From CANJUD01 sp043750035 (GTDB lineage Bacteria; Bacteroidota; Bacteroidia; UKL13-3), in assembly GCA_043750035.1 (NCBI GenBank), contig JAYVCI010000118.1, forward strand, positions 1 through 22,672: a DNA stretch of 22,672 nucleotides, given 5' to 3'. The notes below the pieces were generated by a model. That model searched no databases. It was not told the DNA's origin and was given only the letters and a program-made list of their open reading frames with translations. The translations under genes were made by a program, and so were the position numbers. The first letter of the stretch is position 1. Each line of letters opens with the position of its first letter. Shown here piece after piece: positions 1-7,174 of the stretch.

Positions 1-66
1 CAAATCAAAAAACAAATCCATAAATTTGCACTCACTAATGAAGATATTGGAATTGCAACTACTTGA
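1..66 (+). CDS. C-terminal fragment of an unidentified protein (cut by window start)
   Basis: Frame 1 is open from the first base to a TGA at 64-66 and encodes 21 residues ending ALTNEDIGIATT. The composition (K, Q, I, E, D) looks like ordinary protein. It is too short to assign to a family and could be a chance open stretch. About 100 bp of non-coding DNA separates it from the PIN gene. Confidence 0.3.
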   Translation, partial: QIKKQIHKFALTNEDIGIATT

Positions 67-154
67 TTTTTAATCGTGATTCTTTACGTTAGTCAGAACT
101 GCTAAGACGACACCGTAAAATTAAATTGCAGACGACAGACCCGAATTTTTTTTG

Positions 155-162
155 TACCTTTG
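155..162 (+). promoter_or_regulatory. Bacteroidota-type -7 element (TACCTTTG) for the PIN gene
   Basis: TACCTTTG matches the Bacteroidota -7 consensus TAnnTTTG and ends only 4 nt before the ATG at 167. No matching -33 TTTG at the usual 19-21 nt spacing was found. Transcription would begin about at the start codon, so the mRNA is likely leaderless or nearly so. This also rules out the upstream in-frame TTG at 152. Confidence 0.55.
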
Positions 163-166
163 GCAA

Positions 167-631
167 ATGAAACAACGAATTTATATAGACACTTCGGTAG
201 TTGGCGGTTACTTTGACGAAGAGTTTAAAGAGGCTACAATTAAGCTGTTTGACAGGCTCGACAAAAATGAAATAATCTTTGTGGTTTCTGACCTGCTTGA
301 CCTTGAATTATTAAACGCACCACAACAAGTTCGCCAGCTTTTACACAACTATCCGGCTGACAAATTTCAGCGTGTAGAATTGACCGAAGAAGCTATAAAG
401 TTGGCAGACACATATATCAGCGAAAAAGTGGTTGGCAAAACAAGTTTGGAAGACTGCCGACACATTGCTTTAGCAACCATACACAAAGTGGACGTTTTAG
501 TAAGTTGGAATTTTAAACATATCGTAAACCTTGACAGAATTAAAGGCTACAACTCTGTAAATATGCGACTTGGTTATTTAATCATAGAAATCAGAAGCCC
601 TAAAGACCTTGTAAATTATGGAAACGACTAA
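167..631 (+). CDS. PIN-domain protein, probable VapC-like toxin ribonuclease
   Basis: The 154-aa product has the PIN-fold layout: N-terminal strand with IDTSV (Asp8), SDLLDLEL with Glu47, LEDCRHIALA with Asp96, then VDVLVSWNFKHIV near 108-120. These acidic residues form the Mg2+ site of PIN nucleases, which cleave RNA and are often toxins of type II toxin-antitoxin pairs. The ATG at 167 is preferred over a TTG at 152 because the -7 element lies between them. The last 14 nt overlap the next small gene in another frame, implying translational coupling. Toxin comes before antitoxin, the reverse of classic vapBC order. The target RNA is unknown; toxin activity is inferred from fold and pairing. 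Confidence 0.85.
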   Translation: MKQRIYIDTSVVGGYFDEEFKEATIKLFDRLDKNEIIFVVSDLLDLELLNAPQQVRQLLHNYPADKFQRVELTEEAIKLADTYISEKVVGKTSLEDCRHIALATIHKVDVLVSWNFKHIVNLDRIKGYNSVNMRLGYLIIEIRSPKDLVNYGND

Positions 632-779
632 AAAAGAAAAACAGTTTGACGCTGTAAAAATGATGAGAGACATCAGAGATAAAATAAGCTCTGACACTCA
701 AAATATGACTTTTGATGAGTTGAAAGCATATATCAAACAACAACTCGCAGACAGTAAGACCAAACTCGTTGGGCAGTAG
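618..779 (+). CDS. Small antitoxin-like protein partnered with the PIN protein
   Basis: This 53-aa protein begins with ATG inside the last codons of the PIN gene (14-nt overlap, different frame) and ends TAG at 777-779. It is charged and helical, with the stretch DAVKMMRDIRDKI followed by MTFDELKAYIKQQLAD. Short proteins of this look are often found beside PIN toxins in Bacteroidota and are presumed antitoxins. No DNA-binding motif (AbrB or RHH) is obvious, so it probably acts by binding the toxin. The antitoxin role is inferred from overlap and size. Confidence 0.72.
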   Translation: METTKKEKQFDAVKMMRDIRDKISSDTQNMTFDELKAYIKQQLADSKTKLVGQ

Positions 780-805
780 CATTGACTGGAGAAAGCACTA
801 CTGCT

Positions 806-904
806 AACAGCTAAGGCTTCGTTGCGTGGGCATTACGAACAATGAAGCCTTGGGTTGCACCCTTCCATTCGTAAGGGCAGGCTATACCTTTGGTAGTTTT
901 AAGT
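806..904 (+). repeat. 99-bp structured repeat, copy 1
   Basis: This segment is 94/99 identical, without gaps, to 22574-22672. It can fold into a 12-bp stem (AAGGCTTCGTTG with CAATGAAGCCTT, one G-T wobble), followed across an AA bulge by CGT/ACG. A second small hairpin is CCCTT/AAGGG. All five differences fall in loops or linkers. In one frame the repeat also reads as a peptide (LRCVGITNEALGC...) ending at TGA 904-906, and three of the four altered codons are synonymous. It could be a dispersed structured element, a recombination site, or a remnant of a coding 3' end. Confidence 0.8.
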
Positions 905-982
905 GAAGTATATGGGGACTGAGTTAAAATTGCAGTGGTGAACAAACCCTAAATCCTAAATCCCACTGCCCAAATCACCCAC

Positions 983-2095
983 ATGCACCTAAAAAATCTC
1001 ACCCTCCGCAATTTTAAAAACCATACAGAACTTGTACTTGATTTTAGCGAGGGTGTGAACTGTATTACCGGGGCCAATGGCTCGGGCAAAACTAATATAT
1101 TGGATGCTTTACATTTCCTTAGTTTTACCAAAAGCTTTTTGATACACCAAGACCACCAGCTTGTGAGAGATGGGAATGATTCCATGCTATTGGATGGCGT
1201 GTATGATAACAATGGTTTTGAGCAGACGGTGCAAGTCTTATTAAAACAACCAGGCCGCAAAACATTTAAAGTAAACAACAATGCTGTGGGCAGACTGGGG
1301 AGCCATATTGGTATGTTGCCATTGGTATTGATAGCCCCGCAAGATATATGGTTGCTGCAAGAAGGGAGCAGCGAACGCCGCCGATTTATGGATATGGCCC
1401 TGTGTCAATTGGACAAGCTGTATTTGAGCAATCTGAATTTATATAATAAAGCATTGGAGCAGCGTAACCGTTTGCTGAAGCAGACGGCAAGTGATGCTTC
1501 GCATACACTTGATGAAGAACAGATGGAGAGTCTGGACAAAGTAATGATACCTGCGGCAGAATATATATATAATAAACGTACCGCATTTATAAAAGAATTT
1601 GTTACATTTGTAATAGATAGTTACCAAACTATAAGTGGGGGAAGTGAAGAGGCTGGTATTATATATAATAGTAACTTACAACAAGGAAAACTTGGCACTT
1701 TGCTACAGAAATCTCTTGAGAAAGACAAGATATTACAACGAACATCTGTAGGCGTACACAAAGATGATTTGGAATTTTCATTAAACAATTTCCCAGTAAA
1801 AACACATGCATCGCAGGGGCAACAAAAAACATTTATTATAGCTTTAAAAATGGCGGTATGTTATTATATACATTCGCATCTAAATATATATCCGATGTTG
1901 TTGCTCGATGATATATTTGAAAAGTTGGACAATAACCGCAGTATGGCTTTTCTGCAAATGGCGGCCAATAATTACCAAGGCCAAGTAATTATTACTGATA
2001 CCAATATTGAAAGATGCAAAGCCGCACTGGAGCTAACGGGGAAGGAAGTTAATTATATCATTTTAAAACCCAATGCACAGCAACATGCACAATAA
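983..2095 (+). CDS. recF: DNA replication and repair protein RecF
   Basis: RecF is an SMC-like ABC ATPase that loads RecA at gapped DNA with RecO and RecR. The 370-aa length is normal. It starts MHLKNLTLRNFKNH, with a Walker A GANGSGKT at residues 30-37, an ABC signature SQGQQKT near 277 and a Walker B LLLDDIFEKLD near 304. The ATG at 983 gives the standard RecF N-terminus. Upstream lie only about 80 bp after the 99-bp repeat, with a poor -7 candidate (TAAAATTG), so the promoter is uncertain. The following gene begins 28 nt downstream on the same strand, or overlaps recF if its upstream starts are used. Confidence 0.95.
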   Translation: MHLKNLTLRNFKNHTELVLDFSEGVNCITGANGSGKTNILDALHFLSFTKSFLIHQDHQLVRDGNDSMLLDGVYDNNGFEQTVQVLLKQPGRKTFKVNNNAVGRLGSHIGMLPLVLIAPQDIWLLQEGSSERRRFMDMALCQLDKLYLSNLNLYNKALEQRNRLLKQTASDASHTLDEEQMESLDKVMIPAAEYIYNKRTAFIKEFVTFVIDSYQTISGGSEEAGIIYNSNLQQGKLGTLLQKSLEKDKILQRTSVGVHKDDLEFSLNNFPVKTHASQGQQKTFIIALKMAVCYYIHSHLNIYPMLLLDDIFEKLDNNRSMAFLQMAANNYQGQVIITDTNIERCKAALELTGKEVNYIILKPNAQQHAQ

Positions 2096-2123
2096 AGATG
2101 GGATTAATACGTTAAGTAAAGCA

Positions 2124-3545
2124 ATGCGACTATTATACGCCTCAGTCAAATTAGGTTGCTTGTTGTGCTTATGTGTAAATGCGTTACAAGCACAGGTGGT
2201 GAGTTTTAAATATTTGATAGAGCAAACACCTGTGGTTAAAATGGCAGTATATAGATATAGCCCGGGGGATATCGTAAAAATTCCCATGTCGTTTGCCAGG
2301 GCAGAAACGGATAGCAACTTTAGAAAAAATATTGCCGCTATACGCAATGGCATTATCAACCGCATAGATTTGATATATACCCGATACAAACTCAACGACA
2401 GCTTTGACCAAAAAAAACTGAACACACAAAGACTGAAAAAGCTATATACTATTCTTCCCGAAGTGTTTGATAATACTACAGCGGAATGGAATATTATAGA
2501 ACAACAAAATTGCCCCGACGAAAGCAGCAGCAAATTATTGTATCATGGTTTTGTGTTTTACCTCACCCCGCCTTCTGAAATTTCTGCCAAATATTTTATC
2601 AGTGACAGTATCCGAGATATAATAGGAGCAAGTAGTGAAGTAGATTTTATACTAAAATCAATTGCCAGAGGTACCGAAAAGGTTGATGAAAAATATATCC
2701 CCTATCGTAAAAAAGTAATCAAGCGGAAAATGTACGATACTACTTATTCAGGAAAATTTTACCCCAATACAAATATACTTTACAAAGTAGGTGTGATGTT
2801 TAAAACCCCGGGCAATAAAGAAAGAGAGGCCGAGTATGATGTTAAAACGAGATATGTAAAAGACACCATATTGGTACGCAACGATTATCACATAGGTAAG
2901 TTTAATTATACAATGGCGGGGTTGCGAGACAGTTCACTGCCCATGATATTTGACCGCAACAAAACATGGAGCAATATGGTAGTGGTTGAAGATGTAACAG
3001 GAAGCATGTACACCTTTACCACGCAAATGTTTGTATGGCGACGCATGCAGGTAGATCGTGGTAAAATAAATAAATTTGTTTTTTTTAATGACGGCGATGA
3101 CCATCCAGATGGCCCAGTAGGTAAAACTGGTGGTATATATTGTATAGAAAGCGATTCAATAAACAAAGTGGAACAAATGGCTTTCTTAGCTATGCAAAAA
3201 GGAAGTGGAGGGCAGGTTCCCGAAGGGGATATTGAAGCTATACTAAAGGCCCAAGACCAGTTTAAATCAGCCACTGATATTATATTGATAGCAGATAACT
3301 TTGCCAGGGTAAGGGATATGCAATTACTATCTTTGGTAAAAAAACCTGTACACGTTATCGTGTGTGGCGTAATTAACCGCAAGGTATTGTTTGATTATAT
3401 AAAGATTGCCCAAGCAACAAACGGTTCTATACATACGGCGGAAAAAGATTATAACAACCTTGCAGATTTATTAAGCAAAGGAGTTGTTGAAATAGGCAAA
3501 CTAAACTATATGACTGTTAAAGGTAAACTTACTTTGGTAAAGTAA
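2124..3545 (+). CDS. Secreted protein with a von Willebrand factor A-like domain
   Basis: I start at ATG 2124 (473 aa) because it opens a good signal peptide (MRLLYASVKLGCLLCLCVNALQA, cleavage before QVVSF). In-frame ATGs at 2073 and 2085 would bury that signal behind a charged extension and overlap recF. The middle region (about 25-280) is unrecognised. From about residue 285 a vWA-like fold appears: VVVEDVTGSM supplies a MIDAS-type DxTGS motif (Asp290), followed by FVFFNDGDD and later ILIADNFARVRD in the positions of further core strands. vWA domains usually bind protein partners through a metal. The product is probably periplasmic. The gene converges with dprA, 12 bp apart. Confidence 0.75.
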   Translation: MRLLYASVKLGCLLCLCVNALQAQVVSFKYLIEQTPVVKMAVYRYSPGDIVKIPMSFARAETDSNFRKNIAAIRNGIINRIDLIYTRYKLNDSFDQKKLNTQRLKKLYTILPEVFDNTTAEWNIIEQQNCPDESSSKLLYHGFVFYLTPPSEISAKYFISDSIRDIIGASSEVDFILKSIARGTEKVDEKYIPYRKKVIKRKMYDTTYSGKFYPNTNILYKVGVMFKTPGNKEREAEYDVKTRYVKDTILVRNDYHIGKFNYTMAGLRDSSLPMIFDRNKTWSNMVVVEDVTGSMYTFTTQMFVWRRMQVDRGKINKFVFFNDGDDHPDGPVGKTGGIYCIESDSINKVEQMAFLAMQKGSGGQVPEGDIEAILKAQDQFKSATDIILIADNFARVRDMQLLSLVKKPVHVIVCGVINRKVLFDYIKIAQATNGSIHTAEKDYNNLADLLSKGVVEIGKLNYMTVKGKLTLVK

Positions 3546-3557
3546 ATATATAATACA

Positions 3558-4658
3558 TCAACACAGCTCATAATACTTGCCCGGCATAGCCCGCACCAAT
3601 GATTTCATTTCCAAATCGAGCAAAGTAAAAGTGAAGGTATGCGATTGCATTTCGAGCAATGAGGCTAATTGATCTATATGTAGTTTTTTGTGCTCGTCTA
3701 ATAATTGTACAATGCTTAGTTCGTGTGGCAGCAAATTTTCAAACAAATTTGCTTGGGTTTTTGCTTTGCCATTTTCTAATCCCCATTTTAAATAATTAGC
3801 AATATCTGCTGCACCATCAATAAGCATAGCATGCCCATTTTTTATTAATGAATTGCATCCAACTGAATATTTACTATCGAACAAACCAGGTACTGCAAAC
3901 ACCGGTTTTTTATATTCACTAGCATACTCTACGGTTATCATACTGCCACCTCCTTCTCCACTTTCCACCACTACCAATGCATCGCTCAAGGCCGCTACTA
4001 TTCTATTTCGCTCAGGGAAATTATTGCGGTCAGGGATTTCATCTTTGGGGTATTCGGTAAGGATACCTCCGTGTTCTATCATTTTTGCAGCAATGCTTTT
4101 ATGCATGGAAGGATATATAGTTTTTAATCCATTGCCCAATACACCAATAGTGGGCAAGCCATTTTTAATTGCAGCTTTGTGTGCCGCTATATCAATTCCA
4201 TAAGCAAGCCCACTTATTATAGTACAACCAAAAGGTTGCAATTCTACCATTAACTTTTCTGTAAATCTTTTACCATACTCTGTGGCATCGCGTGTGCCAA
4301 CAATACCTACAGTAAAATTACTATTCAAGCAATCTGTACCTTTATAATATAGCAGCAAAGGTGATTGATCGTACTTTTTTAAACGTGATGGGTAATGTTC
4401 ATCAGTATAAAATATCATCTGTATTTTATGCTTTTCAGCAAAAGCAAGTTCTTCATCTACCCATGCATAATTATCAAAATTTACTATAGATGCGGCTGTT
4501 ACTTCACCGATATTAGGTACTCGTTCCAATTGCTTCTGAGAGGCTTTAAAAATATCTTTGGCTGAGCCAAAATAACTAAATAAGGTTTTGCCAAGTATAG
4601 CACCCACATTGGGAACAGAGGTGAGAGCAAGTCTATAATATAATTCTTCGTCGGCCAT
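3558..4658 (-). CDS. dprA: DNA-processing protein DprA (Smf)
   Basis: DprA binds incoming single-stranded DNA during natural transformation and loads RecA. The 366-aa product has an N-terminal helix-hairpin-helix region (residues 10-60: VPNVGAI, VPNIGEVTAA). A Rossmann-like domain follows: VGIVGTRDATEYGK from 117, IISGLAYGID near 147-156, RNNFPERNRIVAALSDALVVVES at 211-233 and GGSMITVEYASEYKKPVFAVPG at 237-258. The C-terminal segment after 300 resembles the DML1-like winged helix. The start at 4658 sits just downstream of a good -7 element (4674-4681). All key motifs look intact. Confidence 0.95.
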   Translation of the reverse strand: MADEELYYRLALTSVPNVGAILGKTLFSYFGSAKDIFKASQKQLERVPNIGEVTAASIVNFDNYAWVDEELAFAEKHKIQMIFYTDEHYPSRLKKYDQSPLLLYYKGTDCLNSNFTVGIVGTRDATEYGKRFTEKLMVELQPFGCTIISGLAYGIDIAAHKAAIKNGLPTIGVLGNGLKTIYPSMHKSIAAKMIEHGGILTEYPKDEIPDRNNFPERNRIVAALSDALVVVESGEGGGSMITVEYASEYKKPVFAVPGLFDSKYSVGCNSLIKNGHAMLIDGAADIANYLKWGLENGKAKTQANLFENLLPHELSIVQLLDEHKKLHIDQLASLLEMQSHTFTFTLLDLEMKSLVRAMPGKYYELC

Positions 4659-4673
4659 ATAATTTTAAGCCCG

Positions 4674-4681
4674 CAAAAATA
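4674..4681 (-). promoter_or_regulatory. -7 element (TATTTTTG) for dprA
   Basis: On the minus strand TATTTTTG matches TAnnTTTG and lies 15 nt upstream of the dprA ATG. A partial -33 (ATTG) sits 21 nt further upstream. Moderate support. Confidence 0.5.
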
Positions 4682-4755
4682 TACGCTATCAGCAAGGGGA
4701 GTCAATTGTTTTTAACCACAAAAAATATACACTTTATTCACTTTTTAAATTAATG

Positions 4756-5745
4756 TTATGCTTCCACCCCTTCATAATACACCAACACCTCATCCAATAT
4801 ATACAATACGGAATCGTTGTCCTTTGCTTCTACCAAGCGGTTACGGAAGGGTTTGAAATTTTCCAAACCTTTGAAATAAGGCCCATAGTGTCGTCTCATT
4901 TCTACAATTCCTTCCCAGGGCCCTTTCCACCTGATAGAAAATTCAAGGTGGGTTCGGCATGTTGCTACACGTTCGGAAATGCCGGGTGGTTCAGGAATAA
5001 CTCCTGTTTTTATATATGTTTTTATCTGATTAAATATCCAGGGATTTCCTATGCTTGCCCTCCCAATCATGATACCATCAACGCCATAGGTGTTTTTATA
5101 TTCCAGTGCTTTTTGGGGTGTATCAATATCGCCATTGCCAAATATAGGAATACGAATTCGTGGATTGTTTTTTATGCGGGCTATCAGTTCCCAATTGGCA
5201 GCACCTTTATACATCTGTACCCTGGTGCGGCCGTGTATGGTAAGTGCTTGTATGCCTATATCCTGCAGGCGTTCTGCTACTTCTTCTATGTTTTTTGTAC
5301 TGTCATCCCAGCCCAAACGGGTTTTTACGGTTACTGGCAAATGGGTTGCTTTCACCATGGCCGAAGTCATTTCTACCATTTTAGGAATATCACGCAGCAA
5401 TGCAGCACCAGCACCTTTGCAAGCTACATTTTTTACGGGGCATCCATAATTGATGTCCACTAAATCTGGATTGGCTTGGGAAGCTATAATGGCACACTCA
5501 CGCATGGTGTCCACATCAGAACCGAACAATTGTATACCAATCGGTCTTTCATATTCAAATATATCAAGTTTGTGGGTGCTCTTGGCCGCATTGCGAATCA
5601 AGCCTTCACTGCTGATAAATTCAGTGTACATCAAATCGGCCCCATGCTGTTTGCACACATAGCGGAACGGTGGGTCACTCACATCTTCCATGGGAGCCAA
5701 TAACAATGGGAATTCCCCCAACTCTATGTTTGCAATTTTTACCAA
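4756..5745 (-). CDS. dusB: tRNA-dihydrouridine synthase (DusB type)
   Basis: Dus enzymes are FMN-dependent reductases that convert uridine to dihydrouridine in tRNA D-loops. Recognisable parts are the FMN-barrel start FPLLLAPMEDVSDPPFR, the catalytic cysteine loop INYGCPVKNVACKGAGAALL, the histidine strand LTIHGRTR, IFGNGDI, and the FMN-phosphate loop IGRASIGNPWIF. Bacteroidota homologues start MVKIGNIELGEFPLL. The matching start here is TTG at 5745 (MVKIANIELGEF, 329 aa). The frame is open upstream to a TTG at 5769, but a -7 element (5756-5763) lies between the two, favouring 5745. It lies 97 bp downstream of the dprA start on the same strand and is probably transcribed from its own promoter. 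Confidence 0.93.
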   Translation of the reverse strand: MVKIANIELGEFPLLLAPMEDVSDPPFRYVCKQHGADLMYTEFISSEGLIRNAAKSTHKLDIFEYERPIGIQLFGSDVDTMRECAIIASQANPDLVDINYGCPVKNVACKGAGAALLRDIPKMVEMTSAMVKATHLPVTVKTRLGWDDSTKNIEEVAERLQDIGIQALTIHGRTRVQMYKGAANWELIARIKNNPRIRIPIFGNGDIDTPQKALEYKNTYGVDGIMIGRASIGNPWIFNQIKTYIKTGVIPEPPGISERVATCRTHLEFSIRWKGPWEGIVEMRRHYGPYFKGLENFKPFRNRLVEAKDNDSVLYILDEVLVYYEGVEA

Positions 5746-5755
5746 AATATTTATG

Positions 5756-5763
5756 CAAAAATA
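5756..5763 (-). promoter_or_regulatory. -7 element (TATTTTTG) for dusB
   Basis: Minus-strand TATTTTTG ends 10 nt before the TTG start at 5745. It fits TAnnTTTG and decides the start, since the upstream TTG at 5769 would lie outside the transcript. Confidence 0.5.
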
Positions 5764-5818
5764 AGCCAATACCGAATACTATAAAAGTTAATCGCTATAT
5801 CCCCCCAAAAAAAGTACT

Positions 5819-5826
5819 TATATTTG
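5819..5826 (+). promoter_or_regulatory. -7 element (TATATTTG) for the WG-repeat-like gene
   Basis: TATATTTG fits TAnnTTTG and lies 22 nt upstream of the ATG at 5849. No strong -33 TTTG at the right distance was seen. Confidence 0.4.
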
Positions 5827-5848
5827 CTGATATAATTTATATATAAAG

Positions 5849-6283
5849 ATGATAAAGATACATATTTTTCGCTCCTTCATTTTAGTAATATTCATATTTA
5901 TTTTTTGCCCTGCAACATCCCAAACAAATAAAAAATTTGATAAGTATACTGTAGTTGATACCTTTAGCGAAGGGCTTGCCTTTGCTGCTATTCTGGAATA
6001 TTATGGGGATAAATCAAATACGGATACTTTTTATAATACCGTGGGATATATTGACACTGCTGGCAATTGGGTAATTAAACTTCCATTCAAGCTCACCAAC
6101 TTATATATGGGGTGTTATTTCAAAGGGGATCCATTTAAAAATGGGAAAGCCGTCATGGGCATTTCTGAGAATGGGTTTGACTGTAATTGTGGAGCGGTTA
6201 TTGAAGTAGATAAGAGAAACAAAGTCCGTCTGGTTTCGGGGCAGGTATTTGACCCGAAAAGCATACTTATCAAGATTCCCTAG
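5849..6283 (+). CDS. Small secreted WG-repeat-like protein
   Basis: The 144-aa product has a hydrophobic signal sequence (residues 1-25, FILVIFIFIFCPATSQ) and one convincing WG/KWG-type unit: VDTFSEGLAFAAI near 36-48, then VGYIDTAGNWVIKLPF near 65-80. A weaker second unit is suggested by DPFKNGKAVMGIS. WG repeats form small beta modules of unknown binding role in exported proteins. Two cysteines in FDCNCGAV could pair in the periplasm. It is a single-gene unit between dusB (divergent) and the sigma-factor operon. A longer WG protein would have many repeats, so this may be a minimal or shortened member. Confidence 0.6.
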   Translation: MIKIHIFRSFILVIFIFIFCPATSQTNKKFDKYTVVDTFSEGLAFAAILEYYGDKSNTDTFYNTVGYIDTAGNWVIKLPFKLTNLYMGCYFKGDPFKNGKAVMGISENGFDCNCGAVIEVDKRNKVRLVSGQVFDPKSILIKIP

Positions 6284-6399
6284 TTGCTACAATACAAATT
6301 GGTGGATTAAACATTTTACTATTTTATTTGGATTTTATGCAGCATATTTGCATATCCGATTGTCACTAGATACTATAACTCAAAACAAAACAACCATTT

Positions 6400-6969
6400 A
6401 TGGTAAATGAAAAAGAGACCATAGCCCGCTGCCTCGACGGAGACCGGCAGGCTCAAAAGGCAATTTACGAGCACTATTGCAGTAAGATGCTGGGCATTTG
6501 TTTCCGCTATTTGCGGACTATTGAAGATGCTGAGGACGTTCTGCAAGATGCTTTCATCAGGGCTTTTTCCAATATCCACCAGTACCGCTACGATGGGTCA
6601 TTTGAAGCATGGCTACGCAAGCTTATGGTAAACATGGCTTTAAACCACTTGCACAAAAACCGCCGACTAAAAGAGCAACTAGAACTTGAGGCCGTTGAAT
6701 ATTATATAACAGAAGGTGTTGAAACTGACGCACAACTGCATGCGAAAGATATTTTTGAGACCCTAAAAGCTTTACCCGATGGGTACCGCACTGTAATTAA
6801 TTTATACTCCATCGAAGGTTACTCACATAAAGAAATTGGCGAAATGTTGGGAATCAACGAAAGTACTTCTCGGTCGCAATATACCAGGGCTCGTATGCTT
6901 TTGGCTAGACTGCTTACTGCAAAAGGTAGAATTGCAACCACAAACAATAACGGTAAAATTGTTTTTTAA
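6400..6969 (+). CDS. ECF-family RNA polymerase sigma factor
   Basis: This is a 189-aa extracytoplasmic-function sigma factor. Region 2 spans about 10-90: RYLRTIEDAEDVLQDAF for core binding, then FEAWLRKLMVNMALNHLHKNRR for -10 recognition. Region 4 spans about 120-175: LKALPDGYRTVINLYSIEGY followed by the helix-turn-helix SHKEIGEMLGINESTSRSQY. It heads a run of four same-strand genes with gaps of 10 bp, a 23-nt overlap and 15 bp, so it likely controls its own operon and perhaps envelope targets. The nearest anti-sigma candidates are the next two products. No clear TAnnTTTG precedes it, which may mean sigma-dependent autoregulation. Confidence 0.92.
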   Translation: MVNEKETIARCLDGDRQAQKAIYEHYCSKMLGICFRYLRTIEDAEDVLQDAFIRAFSNIHQYRYDGSFEAWLRKLMVNMALNHLHKNRRLKEQLELEAVEYYITEGVETDAQLHAKDIFETLKALPDGYRTVINLYSIEGYSHKEIGEMLGINESTSRSQYTRARMLLARLLTAKGRIATTNNNGKIVF

Positions 6970-6979
6970 AAAAAATACA

Positions 6980-7174
6980 ATGATGCAAACCCAAACCACA
7001 GTAGAAGAACGTGATATATTTGACCAAATGCTCAAACAATTGGGCGAAAACCTTGATGTTACCCCTAAAGGAATAGACTGGGATAAAATAAACATCGAAC
7101 TAAAACCCTTAATCGGAAACCCAAAGAACAATCCTAAACAAGCCAAAGACCATGCAAGCCAAAAGGCCAGATAA
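6980..7174 (+). CDS. 64-aa protein between the sigma factor and the barrel-like protein
   Basis: The frame is open from 6836, but the stretch before 6980 overlaps the sigma-factor gene and does not look like protein. The likely start is ATG 6980 (a second ATG follows at 6983), giving a 64-aa acidic protein beginning MMQTQTTVEERDIFDQMLKQLGE. It has no transmembrane segment. The next gene starts inside its last 23 nt, suggesting coupled translation. Its place between sigma factor and membrane protein suggests a modulator such as a cytoplasmic anti-sigma fragment. I do not recognise a family. Confidence 0.65.
   Translation: MMQTQTTVEERDIFDQMLKQLGENLDVTPKGIDWDKINIELKPLIGNPKNNPKQAKDHASQKAR

Noticed and set aside
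806..904. Canonical integron attC site
   Set aside because: A hairpin with an extrahelical bulge is present, but the GTTRRRY and RYYYAAC core boxes do not match, no integrase is seen and the flanked DNA is mostly core genes. Kept only as a hypothesis.
949..1281. Minus-strand 110-aa ORF inside recF
   Set aside because: Antisense to a well-conserved recF coding region; composition (W, C, S-rich) is typical of a shadow frame.
4753..5463. Plus-strand 236-aa ORF opposite dusB
   Set aside because: Aromatic- and Cys-rich shadow of dusB, with no family resemblance.
6836..6979. Upstream extension of the 64-aa gene
   Set aside because: Lies wholly inside the sigma-factor gene in another frame and reads as non-protein-like; ATG 6980 is the sensible start.
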